Assembly: GCF_009674725.1 (NCBI RefSeq)
Contig: NZ_WKKH01000037.1
Coordinates: 1 to 43,886 of the forward strand
Direction of reading: 5' to 3'
Length of the DNA stretch: 43,886 bases
Source of the DNA: Pedobacter petrophilus
GTDB lineage: Bacteria > Bacteroidota > Bacteroidia > Sphingobacteriales > Sphingobacteriaceae
Below, piece after piece: positions 24,882 to 33,951 of the stretch. A program made the position numbers and the translations under genes. The notes under the pieces are model-generated. The model saw only the letters and a program-made list of their open reading frames with translations, ran no database searches and was not told the origin of the DNA. How positions within the stretch are numbered: position 1 is the first letter of the stretch; each line of letters opens with the position of its first letter.

Positions 24882-26225
24882 TTAAAAAGATTCAAAAGCT
24901 CCACAATCAGGTGCAGTCCCTTTAGGACGAGCAACTCCGAGATAATCTTTGGCAGCAAAAAAGTTACTTGTGCCATAATTAACAGCCGGACTAGCAGCTT
25001 GTAACTGAAAATTAGCGATTGCTGGATCAGATGAGAGGGTCACAAAAAGAGGGTCAGCGATTTTATCATTGGTTCCCATTACCTCTGGTGCAGCCCCTCC
25101 ATTAAGAAAATAAATATTATTGCTATAAATAACATTTGCACCACCAAAATTATTTGTTGAATTCACTCGACCGCCAGGTTTCGCATACATGATATTGTTC
25201 ATGATCTTACAATCAGTTGCATAACTCGCAAATATATTTGCATAGCCAACAACTAAGCCATTGTTATAGGTTGTATTATTTACAATATCAACATGTTGCG
25301 CATCAAAAGCATGGATACCAGAACCACCATTATTAAAGCTGATATTGTTCTCTACTAAGGTTCTGCCAGTATAATACCCTGTGCCAGTTGTTGCCCCATA
25401 TACACGGTTGTTCACATCCAATATAATCCCATTGCCATCAGAAAGTCTATCAACCTGAATCCAAGGAATGGTTGTTTTGTTGCCATAACATTTATTACCT
25501 CTTACAATATTTTTATACCCTGTTGTGTTATCACTATTAAATGGTGTCAAAATACTCATACCACTAGCACCATAAATAGTGTACCATGCATTATTATAAA
25601 CGGTATTACCTTCAAACGTAATATAATCTGCTTGTATGGCTCCAATACCTCCTCCTGAAAAATCATGCACTAGACAATTTTTTATTTCTACATGATGAGG
25701 GAATTTTGAAGCTGTTCTAGGTCCACCAATAGAAATACCACTGTTATTATAAACCCCATCAGAAGTTTTAGCATTGTAAGCTGCCAAAGCATCAGCATAA
25801 GTAAGATTTGCATTATTTCCTTGAAGCTCTAATCCAACAATTCTAATATAAGAGGCATTGATATTAATTGAATCATAGATATTGCCCGAAACAATAAATT
25901 TTGGTTTTGATCCTGGTAAAGCGGTATAGGTAATATGTTTATCTGCCAAGCCACTCGTAACAATATTTATTGTTCTGGTTATACTATAAGTTCCATCCAT
26001 AAAGTAAACTATATCGCCAGGTAGTGTACTAGCAACAGCTTTTTCAAATGTTTTAAAAGGAGTACTTTGACTTAAACCTGTATTTACATCATTGCCGGAA
26101 GGAGAAACATAAAAGATTTTATCACCTTGAGCACTAAATACTCTTTGTTTGTTAAAATCGTACTTATCACAGCCAAGAAATGCTATTGACAAGATTAAAA
26201 GGAAAACTGTTATTTTGTTTTTCAT
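24882..26225 (-). CDS. Right-handed beta-helix lipoprotein (polysaccharide lyase-like)
   Basis: A 447-residue exported lipoprotein (signal MKNKITVFLLILSIAFLGCD, lipid Cys19). A DUF1565-type start (FYVSPSGNDVNTGLSQSTPF) leads into a long right-handed parallel beta-helix with repeated N-x-x-x-N-N turns (VEIKNCLVHDF, ITFEGNTVYNN, TLVENNISFNN, VDIVNNTTYNN). The end DYLGVARPKGTAPDCGAFE is typical of secreted beta-helix proteins. The fold is shared by several polysaccharide lyase families and by non-catalytic binders; no lyase family could be assigned with confidence. It follows two SusC/SusD pairs and a surface lipoprotein, so it probably cuts or binds the glycan outside the cell. Confidence 0.82.
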   Translation of the reverse strand: MKNKITVFLLILSIAFLGCDKYDFNKQRVFSAQGDKIFYVSPSGNDVNTGLSQSTPFKTFEKAVASTLPGDIVYFMDGTYSITRTINIVTSGLADKHITYTALPGSKPKFIVSGNIYDSININASYIRIVGLELQGNNANLTYADALAAYNAKTSDGVYNNSGISIGGPRTASKFPHHVEIKNCLVHDFSGGGIGAIQADYITFEGNTVYNNAWYTIYGASGMSILTPFNSDNTTGYKNIVRGNKCYGNKTTIPWIQVDRLSDGNGIILDVNNRVYGATTGTGYYTGRTLVENNISFNNGGSGIHAFDAQHVDIVNNTTYNNGLVVGYANIFASYATDCKIMNNIMYAKPGGRVNSTNNFGGANVIYSNNIYFLNGGAAPEVMGTNDKIADPLFVTLSSDPAIANFQLQAASPAVNYGTSNFFAAKDYLGVARPKGTAPDCGAFESF

Positions 26226-26308
26226 TATTTTACATTGATTTGCATAATTATAAGGCGGAATTAATAATTTAACGCCGCCTAATTATTACTTACTGAAACT
26301 CCAATTAA

Positions 26309-27190
26309 TTAAGGTATTACTACAGTCATGGTTTTTACCGATTGGTTAATTTGACCATTTACAAGCGGAAGTCCAACTGCAGTAAGCGTAATCGTATAAG
26401 TACCGGGAGCATACGTTTTAGTAATTGCAGGCAACACCCTATTATTATTATTTGTAATAGTTAAATCTGTAGTTATAGCAGGACTACCATCTCCAAAATT
26501 CCAAGTATAATTAACCCAGTTCAATGAACTATTCACCAACGACACAGTCTTTGTAGCGGCGTTTAGGGTGGATGTAAAATCAGCTGAAGGAACAAGTATA
26601 TTTGTATTGATTAGCACAATTACAGACTTCAAATCGCTTGTAACGGTTCTATCACTACTAATAATAGTTAAACCAATTGCATACGTTTTATTTGGGTTGC
26701 TCTTTAGAAATGCCAGATCAACACCAAAGTTAAATATGGAAGAATTGCTTTGATCTGCAATTTGGACCGTAGCAGGAATTAAAATTTTGTCTTTAGGTAA
26801 CACCTCAGTTGCGGCTGTTAAAATGCCCTTTGACTTTAATAAAGTTATAGTGTCTGTATCTAAAGTTAAATTAACATTTACGGAACCCTTACTGGTAACA
26901 CCAGCTCTTTGCACACCCATCAAGATATTAAACTTGCTCGAACCAAGATCAACCGTATACTTTGGAACTGGATTTATTGCTTCTATATTATTAAATCTAT
27001 ATATAGCATTAGTATAAAGTCCATTCGCGTCTGGGCCTTTCTTAACTAATGCAGCAGTTGATAAATAAACTGATTCTGGAGGAAAAGAAGCATCTTCAAT
27101 ATCCTGGTAATCACAACTAGAAATTGTAAATAACAATCCTGTTAAACAAATTAATAGTTTTGCTTTATGAAATGATAGATAATTTTTCAT
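26309..27190 (-). CDS. DUF1735 and PKD-domain surface lipoprotein
   Basis: A 293-residue lipoprotein with signal up to LLFTISSCDYQ and a lipid Cys near 26. Residues about 35-190 resemble the DUF1735 (BT_3987-type N-terminal) domain. Residues about 200-293 form a PKD domain with the hallmark WNFGDGSP and a Y-A-P-G-T-Y-T-I-T-L-T strand. Such proteins are usually surface glycan-binding proteins next to SusD. It starts 27 bases after the second SusD gene, clearly in the same operon. No catalytic residues are apparent. Confidence 0.8.
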   Translation of the reverse strand: MKNYLSFHKAKLLICLTGLLFTISSCDYQDIEDASFPPESVYLSTAALVKKGPDANGLYTNAIYRFNNIEAINPVPKYTVDLGSSKFNILMGVQRAGVTSKGSVNVNLTLDTDTITLLKSKGILTAATEVLPKDKILIPATVQIADQSNSSIFNFGVDLAFLKSNPNKTYAIGLTIISSDRTVTSDLKSVIVLINTNILVPSADFTSTLNAATKTVSLVNSSLNWVNYTWNFGDGSPAITTDLTITNNNNRVLPAITKTYAPGTYTITLTAVGLPLVNGQINQSVKTMTVVIP

Positions 27191-27217
27191 TTTTTTTTTA
27201 AATTTTGCTTTAATTAA

Positions 27218-29032
27218 TTACCAATTTGGATTTTGAATAATGCCTTTACCTACGTTTATTTCTGAAAAAGGTATAGGATATAGATACATTTTTGAAGCAT
27301 CAAAAACTCTTTTTTCAACAATAAAAGGCGTATGAACAAAAGTAGCTCTTGAATTGCCCGTGATATTTACTCCGTATATATCTGTTTTCAATGAAGCCTC
27401 ATCCATCCAACGTCTTAAATCCCAGAAACGATGATCTTCAAATGCCAGTTCTATTCTTCTTTCATTTCTGATACTTTGACGCATTTGTAATTGGTTTAAA
27501 CCATTTTGTAATGGTGGCATTACAACCGTTGCTCTATTTCTTATTAGATTAATATATTGAGCAATTCTGGCATCGCCAGGAGAAACTTCATTTAATGCTT
27601 CGGCATAATTAAGATAAACTTCTCCTAACCTAAATAATACCCAATTATGAATCCCAGTATTGTTATTTCCTAAATCCAATCCTTCTTGAATATATTTTCT
27701 CATGTAGTAACCTGTCTTTGTTGCATTTGCTATAGGTTGCCCATCTAAACCGCCATTGTAAGTTTGTACAAACTTAGCAGGTGTACCAAATTGTACGCCA
27801 TATGGTATTTGTGGTGAAGTTGTAGCTATTCCATTAGTAGTCACATTGAATCTTAACCTAGGGTCTCTCGTTAACGAGGTCGCTGTAGGGGTCGAAAAAT
27901 TATAAATATTATCAACATGAGCAAGATTATTCCAATTAAAAGCTACACTTGTTGCAGTGGCACCAGTCCCAAACTTAAATTCATAAGCATCAACTAGGTT
28001 TTGAGTTGGTGTAGTAAGTCCCGATGAACCAGGAAAGCTAATTGGATTGTTATTTCTTTCGAAAGTATTATTGGCAGTGGGGTTTGTCATCAAGAAATTC
28101 TCACCCCTACTGAAATTATTCGCTATAAAAAGTTGCTGATAATTATTATGTAGTACAACACCATATTTTGCAGTGGTATCGATTAATCTCTTTGCAGCAT
28201 CTGCTGCTGCTTGCCAGCGCTGCGATCTAGGAACTCCATTTAATGAGATTAATTCTGGTTTAGAAAAACCATTGGCCCATGTTGGTGTATTAAACAAATC
28301 ACTTGCAGCATAAAGGAGTACTCTGCTTTTAAGTGCCATTGCAGCATATTTAGTTGCTCTTCTGCCAATTGCAGCAGCATCATAATTAGCTAAAGGAGCA
28401 TATGGAGGCAGTTGAGGCTCGGCAGCGTCACATTCTGCTACTATAAAATCAATACATTCTTTTAAAGTATTTCTTTGGATAGCATTAAAATCAGTTTCTA
28501 ATGACAAGGATTCTTTTAATAATGGAACACCTCCATATCTTTTAACAAGCTCAAAGTAATAATAAGCCCTTAAAAATCTGGCTTCAAAGCCCCACCTTTT
28601 AAGTTCTGCTAATTGAGCAATATATAGCGCTTGAGAAGAGGCAGATGGGTCATTTTTTGAACCATTTAAATCTACCTTATCAAATGAAACTAAAGCTTGA
28701 TTACATAACCTTATCTGTCTAAAATACCTAGCCCAAACTGGGTCTGGTTGATTATTAGAGTTCCAACTTCCATTATTGAAGGATTGAACTGAATGCCTTT
28801 CAAAAGTATGTTCTGCTTCATCAGTTGCGGAGGCCATCATCGCACTGCCATCTATGTATAACATTCCATCTGGCAAGCCCGAATATAGAGCTGCTATTTC
28901 TCTAGATTTATTTGGATAGGAAATATCAATTAAATCTCTGCTTAGGCTGGTATTAATCTCCCTATCTAATTTCTGACATCCAATACCCAGGCAAAAAGTA
29001 AGGAGTACCAATAAATATGTAATATTTTTCAT
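27218..29032 (-). CDS. susD: SusD/RagB-family glycan-binding lipoprotein (second pair)
   Basis: Outer-membrane lipoprotein of about 604 residues. The start is set at ATG 29032, where MKNITYLLVLLTFCLGIGCQ forms a clean lipoprotein signal; the longer frame adds 11 residues without signal character. SusD hallmarks are FLRAYYYFELVKRYGGVPL, ALKSRVLLYAASD, GEVYLNYAEALNEV, IRNERRIELAFEDHRFWDLRRW and a terminal LYPIPFSEINVGKGIIQNPNW. It caps the TonB-dependent porin encoded just upstream (67-base gap) and delivers glycan to it. Substrate unknown. Confidence 0.93.
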   Translation of the reverse strand: MKNITYLLVLLTFCLGIGCQKLDREINTSLSRDLIDISYPNKSREIAALYSGLPDGMLYIDGSAMMASATDEAEHTFERHSVQSFNNGSWNSNNQPDPVWARYFRQIRLCNQALVSFDKVDLNGSKNDPSASSQALYIAQLAELKRWGFEARFLRAYYYFELVKRYGGVPLLKESLSLETDFNAIQRNTLKECIDFIVAECDAAEPQLPPYAPLANYDAAAIGRRATKYAAMALKSRVLLYAASDLFNTPTWANGFSKPELISLNGVPRSQRWQAAADAAKRLIDTTAKYGVVLHNNYQQLFIANNFSRGENFLMTNPTANNTFERNNNPISFPGSSGLTTPTQNLVDAYEFKFGTGATATSVAFNWNNLAHVDNIYNFSTPTATSLTRDPRLRFNVTTNGIATTSPQIPYGVQFGTPAKFVQTYNGGLDGQPIANATKTGYYMRKYIQEGLDLGNNNTGIHNWVLFRLGEVYLNYAEALNEVSPGDARIAQYINLIRNRATVVMPPLQNGLNQLQMRQSIRNERRIELAFEDHRFWDLRRWMDEASLKTDIYGVNITGNSRATFVHTPFIVEKRVFDASKMYLYPIPFSEINVGKGIIQNPNW

Positions 29033-29099
29033 TTGTTTATTTTTATATCTTAGATAATAATTCATCTTTGCAACTTTTGTTATTAATGATTAATTGACA

Positions 29100-31949
29100 C
29101 TAAAATTGAATCCTCGTTCCTAAAACAAATGTTCTAAGCACTGGGTAGCCAGCTAATGATTCTGGATCCCCATATTCAATATGATCAAATGATAATAAAT
29201 TATTGCCATTCACAAATAATCGAGCCTGCCCTATTTTAAATTTGTTTAAAAGTTCTTTTGGAAAAGAATATCCAAACTCTGCGCTTCTTAATTTAATAAA
29301 GCTTCCATCTTTAATCCAAAAGGAAGAATTCTGGAAATTATTAAGGTCGTTAACTGATGAAAGTCTTGGATAAGTAGCTGTGCTTGCTGTTTCTGGCGTC
29401 CATCTGCCAACTGCTATGCTACCAATATTTCCATTATTCTGAAAAGCTTGAAATATACCAGTATTCAGGTTAACAGAATTACCAGTTACGGCTTGCACTA
29501 CAAAATTCAGGTCAAATCCTTTAAATTTAAATCCTGCATTTAAGCCAAGGGTAGTGCGTGGCTGACCGGTTGGATAGCCATTTGAAACAAGGTCATTATT
29601 ATCAATAATTCCATCAGGAACACCGTTTAATCCACCAATATCTTGATATTTTAAATCGCCTGGTCTTGCTGTTACTCCAACTGGTATAGGATATTTAGCG
29701 GGGTTTGTTGCTCTCTCTGCAATTTCTTGCGCTGTAAAAAATCCAATTGCCATTAACCTTCTTGGTTGATCAATAGAACCTCCTTTAGCAATCAATCCTG
29801 CATTTAATTGTGGTAGTTGCGCATTATAAACTATTTCGTTTTTATAATGAGAGAAATTAGCTTCAATAAAGTAGTTTAATTTACCTGTACTTTTGCTGTT
29901 ATAGCGCAAAGCTAATTCTAAACCTTGATTTGCTGTTTTACCAATATTCAAATCAGGCAATGTAGCTCCAAAAAATTGAGGATAAACGTCAAGAGGCTGC
30001 GTAAGTATATTAGATCTATCTCTTTTAAAAACATCAACACTGAACTGTAAATTATTTAACAAAGTAGCGTCAGCACCAATATTTAAGCTCTTCTCTTCTT
30101 CCCAAGTAATATTTGGGTTTCCCAAGGCAGCTTCAGCTCCTGTGAAAGTGTTATAATTTGTGATGAATGCATACCTGCTACCTCCAGTATTTTCATTTCC
30201 AGCTATTCCATAAGAAGCTCTCAATTTCAAGAAATTAATAACCTTGCTTTTATTCAGGAAATTTTCTTGTGAAACAACCCATCCTAAGGAACCAGAAGGG
30301 AAGAACCCATATCTTTTACCAGCAGCATAGTTTTCGGTACCCATATATCCAGCAGAGAACTCTGCTATATATTTGTCACTGTAAACATAAGTTAACCTAG
30401 TGGCTACTCCATTGTGCTTATAAGGGTCGCTTTCTGCACCAGAAGAAAAATTTCTAACTTCATTATCGGTATTGAACAATAAAAACGCAGAGAAATCATG
30501 TTTATTAATTACCCTGTTATAATTTAGTGCTCCCTGTAATTCGAAATTACGATACTGTGTTCTTGTTGTTTCAACTCCACTTAAAGAGGTTGTTAAACCA
30601 ATTCCTTGACCTAATATAGGATTTCCATTGGTATCAAACGCTCCAGGTAAAACTGGGAAAAGCGTATAGGTTTTATTTTTTTCAGAACCCGCAATGAAGT
30701 AATTATTGATGGAAACAACCCCTGTTGCGCTGAGCCCATTAATAAGTTTATCTAGTTTTTGCGTTAATCTCAATGAGGTTTGCAATGTGCGACCATTTGA
30801 TTGATCAAATCCGTTCGCTAATAAATTCGCAACTGGATTACTAGCGTATAAATTGTTTCCACCAAAACTACCATCTAAATTTCTTACTGGAAATGCATTT
30901 GAAGGTATTCTTTCCAATAAACTAAAAGTGCTTGTTGTATTGTACTCCCAAGGATTAGCTTTATTTTCTACTGAACCAGCCAAATTAAAAGCAACAGCTA
31001 AATTATCAGATAAATTAATATCAATATTAGACCTGAAATTATATCTATGGTATGTAGAATTGGTACTTTCTGGATCTAAATCTCCAAAATTCTTAAATAA
31101 ACCCTGACTACCAAGCGCATTTAACATGACGAAGTACTTAACCGTCTTATCTCCACCTTTAAACCCTAGGTTATAACTAGAAACAGGGGCAGTTTTTCTT
31201 AATACTTCATCGTACCAGTTTACGTGTGGAAATGCAAATGGACTATCCCCAGAGCGGTAAGAATTTATAGCTTGCGGAGTATATAACGGTGTTAAGCCAT
31301 CATTTTGTCTGGCTTCATTAAATAAAGTGGCATAGTCACCTGAGTTTAAAAATTCGGGTAAACTAAACGCTTGACTAAAACCTTGACGTGTACTGAAATT
31401 TATTTTTAAAGGTCCGCTACTTCCTCTATTAGTGGTTACCAAAATTACACCATTTGCACCACGATTACCATAAACAGCCGTAGATGCAGCATCTTTAAGC
31501 AACGTAATTGATTCTACCTCCTCTGGGATTAATTGAGAAAAAATACTGCCAAAATCATTACCGCCAGCAATAAATCCATCAACGATAATTAATGGCGATA
31601 AACTTGCTCCGCCAAAAGTATTTTTTCCACGTACGATAAAACCTGGATTTCCAACCCCTGGTTCAGAATTTCCTTGTATTACAGTTAATCCGGGTAATCT
31701 ACCATATAATGTATTCCCTAAATTAAGGTTGAAATTTTGTTGAATGTCCTCTCCATTTACAGTAGATATGGAGCTGGTAATATGATTAAATGGTTGTTTT
31801 CCGTAACCGATATTCTTTAAATTCTTACCTTTTTCTTTTATATTAATAACCTCAACAGTATCCTTACTGTCTTGAGCATTAGCATTTTTACTAATATTTA
31901 GCAAAAGGATTGAGATTAAAAATACACTTGAGCAGTATTTCAATTTCAT
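29100..31949 (-). CDS. susC: SusC/RagA TonB-dependent outer-membrane transporter (second pair, short form)
   Basis: A 949-residue outer-membrane porin. The Sec signal ends near NISKNANAQ. The plug domain carries LYGRLPGLTVIQG, SPLIIVDGFIAGG and SITLLKDAASTAVYGNRGANGVIL, all classical SusC motifs. The barrel ends in ...TRIQF with a terminal Phe. The N-terminal carboxypeptidase-regulatory-like domain found in most SusC proteins is absent: only about 30 residues separate the signal from a degenerate TonB-box-like stretch (NIGYGKQ). It pairs with the SusD gene at 27218-29032 and follows the first pair by 76 bases. Confidence 0.93.
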   Translation of the reverse strand: MKLKYCSSVFLISILLLNISKNANAQDSKDTVEVINIKEKGKNLKNIGYGKQPFNHITSSISTVNGEDIQQNFNLNLGNTLYGRLPGLTVIQGNSEPGVGNPGFIVRGKNTFGGASLSPLIIVDGFIAGGNDFGSIFSQLIPEEVESITLLKDAASTAVYGNRGANGVILVTTNRGSSGPLKINFSTRQGFSQAFSLPEFLNSGDYATLFNEARQNDGLTPLYTPQAINSYRSGDSPFAFPHVNWYDEVLRKTAPVSSYNLGFKGGDKTVKYFVMLNALGSQGLFKNFGDLDPESTNSTYHRYNFRSNIDINLSDNLAVAFNLAGSVENKANPWEYNTTSTFSLLERIPSNAFPVRNLDGSFGGNNLYASNPVANLLANGFDQSNGRTLQTSLRLTQKLDKLINGLSATGVVSINNYFIAGSEKNKTYTLFPVLPGAFDTNGNPILGQGIGLTTSLSGVETTRTQYRNFELQGALNYNRVINKHDFSAFLLFNTDNEVRNFSSGAESDPYKHNGVATRLTYVYSDKYIAEFSAGYMGTENYAAGKRYGFFPSGSLGWVVSQENFLNKSKVINFLKLRASYGIAGNENTGGSRYAFITNYNTFTGAEAALGNPNITWEEEKSLNIGADATLLNNLQFSVDVFKRDRSNILTQPLDVYPQFFGATLPDLNIGKTANQGLELALRYNSKSTGKLNYFIEANFSHYKNEIVYNAQLPQLNAGLIAKGGSIDQPRRLMAIGFFTAQEIAERATNPAKYPIPVGVTARPGDLKYQDIGGLNGVPDGIIDNNDLVSNGYPTGQPRTTLGLNAGFKFKGFDLNFVVQAVTGNSVNLNTGIFQAFQNNGNIGSIAVGRWTPETASTATYPRLSSVNDLNNFQNSSFWIKDGSFIKLRSAEFGYSFPKELLNKFKIGQARLFVNGNNLLSFDHIEYGDPESLAGYPVLRTFVLGTRIQF

Positions 31950-32025
31950 ATATTTTGTTTTAAATTATAATTAACTTAATGGATACGAAAAAAATTGATT
32001 CGTATAATAAATAACTATCAAGGAT

Positions 32026-33942
32026 TTACCATCCCGGATTTTGAATTACACCTCCCTTTTGAAATTCAGAAAGTGGGAAAGGATGTAAATACATATTTTT
32101 ATTAAAAGTTCTTGTTTCTACAGGAATGATTTGCCAATCGTAATTAAAATTAGGAGAAGTACCACCATTTCTTGTTATTTTCATCCCCTCCATCAAACCT
32201 TTCATTACTCCTTCCTGCTCTGCAATTAACCATCTTCTTATATCCCACATTCTGTGATCATCAAAGGCCATTTCAATTGCTCTCTCATTTCTTACCCTAT
32301 CTCTAAAAGCTGATTGAGATAAAAGAGGTAAAGTTGGCATGCCAGAACGAGCTCTTAAGACATTAACAGCATCATATATATTTGCAGTATAGGTACTATT
32401 ATCTAGGGCGGCGTAAGCTTTTGCAAAACCAAAATGAGCAGCAGCTGCACTTGGGTCAGCTTCATTTTTGGCTTCAGCATAATTTAAATAAAGCTCATTT
32501 AACCTTAATATAATATCTAAAGGCACTACAGCTGGAGGTGATACTGCTGGTCTTATATTTATTGGCAACATTTTCCTCATCCAATGGCCTAACGAATTTC
32601 TTGCGGTACCATTTGCTCTTGATTCTTCTGACAATTCAAAGATGGGTTGAAAACCACTGTAATAGCAATTGTTGTAAATTAGAGTCTGTTTAAACCTTGG
32701 GTCTAGTTCTCTATTTTTCGCAGCTAGGTTTGTACCTGTTGTTGGCCATGTTTGGGGTGTGCCATTTAACTTTTCATATTTCCTAACATGATTCATTAAA
32801 GCAGCTAAACCCGACCAAGAAGGTCCCGTTACTGTTGGAGCAATAAATCTCCAAGGATTATTGTTATAATTGCTAGGCGCTATTCCAGCTTGAAAAGTCA
32901 AAATAATTTCAGGATTATTGTGAATAGACCAAGACAGTTCATAGTTACCTCGTGTTGGTAAAGTTGCCAAAGGGACAAAAACAGCAGGATTAAGCGGGTC
33001 TATATCTCCAGGGTACCTGCCAATACGCTCAATATTACTGGTGCCAAAAACTAATGCAGTACCAATACCTTGTGCCTTTTGAAGGCCGGCTAAAGCAGCT
33101 GCCGCCGCTACTTCCCATCGCTTAACATCGTAATTACCATAACAAATCAAATTATTATTTGCAGGATTACTCATAGCTAAATATGGTGTAGCCGTATTAA
33201 ACATAGGGCTAGCTGCATATAGTAAAGCTCTTGATTTTATAGCATACGGCACTAGGGATGTGATTCTACCTAAAAGGGTAGTTGATTGTACATCTGGCAG
33301 TGCATTTGAACTGATCGCAGCATCACATTCTTGTACTATAAAATTAAAACATTCTTCTATCGTGTTTCTTGGTGTAACAACCGTTACACCTGGTTCAAAA
33401 ATCTCTGTAATAATTGGCACTCCCCCGTATCTTTTCACCATTTCCAGATACATGAATGCCCTGATAGATTTTACTTCTGCAATAACCTGCGCTTTATATG
33501 CTGGTGTAATGTTTGGAACCTTATCTATATTTTTTAAAAGGATAGCAATCTGCCTCAGTGCAGTAAAGCGAGTGTAATATCTATTATCACCAGTTGATGC
33601 GATGTTGCTGGGCGATATGGTGCCCTGATTCCAGTTAATAGCAGATCCAAAACCCTGCTCATTTAAATCAGATTCGTCTGTCAAATCAGAAGTAGGGTGA
33701 TATGTTAAATCGCCTACTGATTGGGTTGGAGATAAAGAGGCATCTCCATAATATATTTGAGAATGTAAACCAAATTTATAAATTTCGGTTATCAATTTAT
33801 CTAGTTGAGTAACAGAAGTAAATAAAGTTTCTTCTGTTAGGTCTACTCCTGGAGCTTTATCGAGGAAGTTTTTCTTACACGAATTTAAGCTTATACATAA
33901 AATTGCTAAAACTGTAACAATTATAAGTCTAAAATTTTTCAT
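32026..33942 (-). CDS. susD: SusD/RagB-family glycan-binding lipoprotein (first pair)
   Basis: A roughly 638-residue outer-membrane lipoprotein. The start is set at ATG 33942 (MKNFRLIIVTVLAILCISL, lipid Cys in LNSCKKN); the longer frame begins with TTG, which is less likely. Typical SusD segments are FMYLEMVKRYGGVPIITE, IKSRALLYAASP, LNELYLNYAEAKNEA, RVRNERAIEMAFDDHRMWDIRRW and LHPFPLSEFQKGGVIQNPGW. The start lies 9 bases after the stop of its SusC partner. It shares overall architecture with the second SusD but is clearly diverged, so the two pairs may bind different parts of the glycan. Confidence 0.93.
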   Translation of the reverse strand: MKNFRLIIVTVLAILCISLNSCKKNFLDKAPGVDLTEETLFTSVTQLDKLITEIYKFGLHSQIYYGDASLSPTQSVGDLTYHPTSDLTDESDLNEQGFGSAINWNQGTISPSNIASTGDNRYYTRFTALRQIAILLKNIDKVPNITPAYKAQVIAEVKSIRAFMYLEMVKRYGGVPIITEIFEPGVTVVTPRNTIEECFNFIVQECDAAISSNALPDVQSTTLLGRITSLVPYAIKSRALLYAASPMFNTATPYLAMSNPANNNLICYGNYDVKRWEVAAAAALAGLQKAQGIGTALVFGTSNIERIGRYPGDIDPLNPAVFVPLATLPTRGNYELSWSIHNNPEIILTFQAGIAPSNYNNNPWRFIAPTVTGPSWSGLAALMNHVRKYEKLNGTPQTWPTTGTNLAAKNRELDPRFKQTLIYNNCYYSGFQPIFELSEESRANGTARNSLGHWMRKMLPINIRPAVSPPAVVPLDIILRLNELYLNYAEAKNEADPSAAAAHFGFAKAYAALDNSTYTANIYDAVNVLRARSGMPTLPLLSQSAFRDRVRNERAIEMAFDDHRMWDIRRWLIAEQEGVMKGLMEGMKITRNGGTSPNFNYDWQIIPVETRTFNKNMYLHPFPLSEFQKGGVIQNPGW

Positions 33943-33951
33943 ATTTTTCAA

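Noticed and set aside
33940..33951. TTG start for the first SusD
   Set aside because: An ATG 9 bases downstream gives a standard lipoprotein signal and a normal gap from the susC stop.
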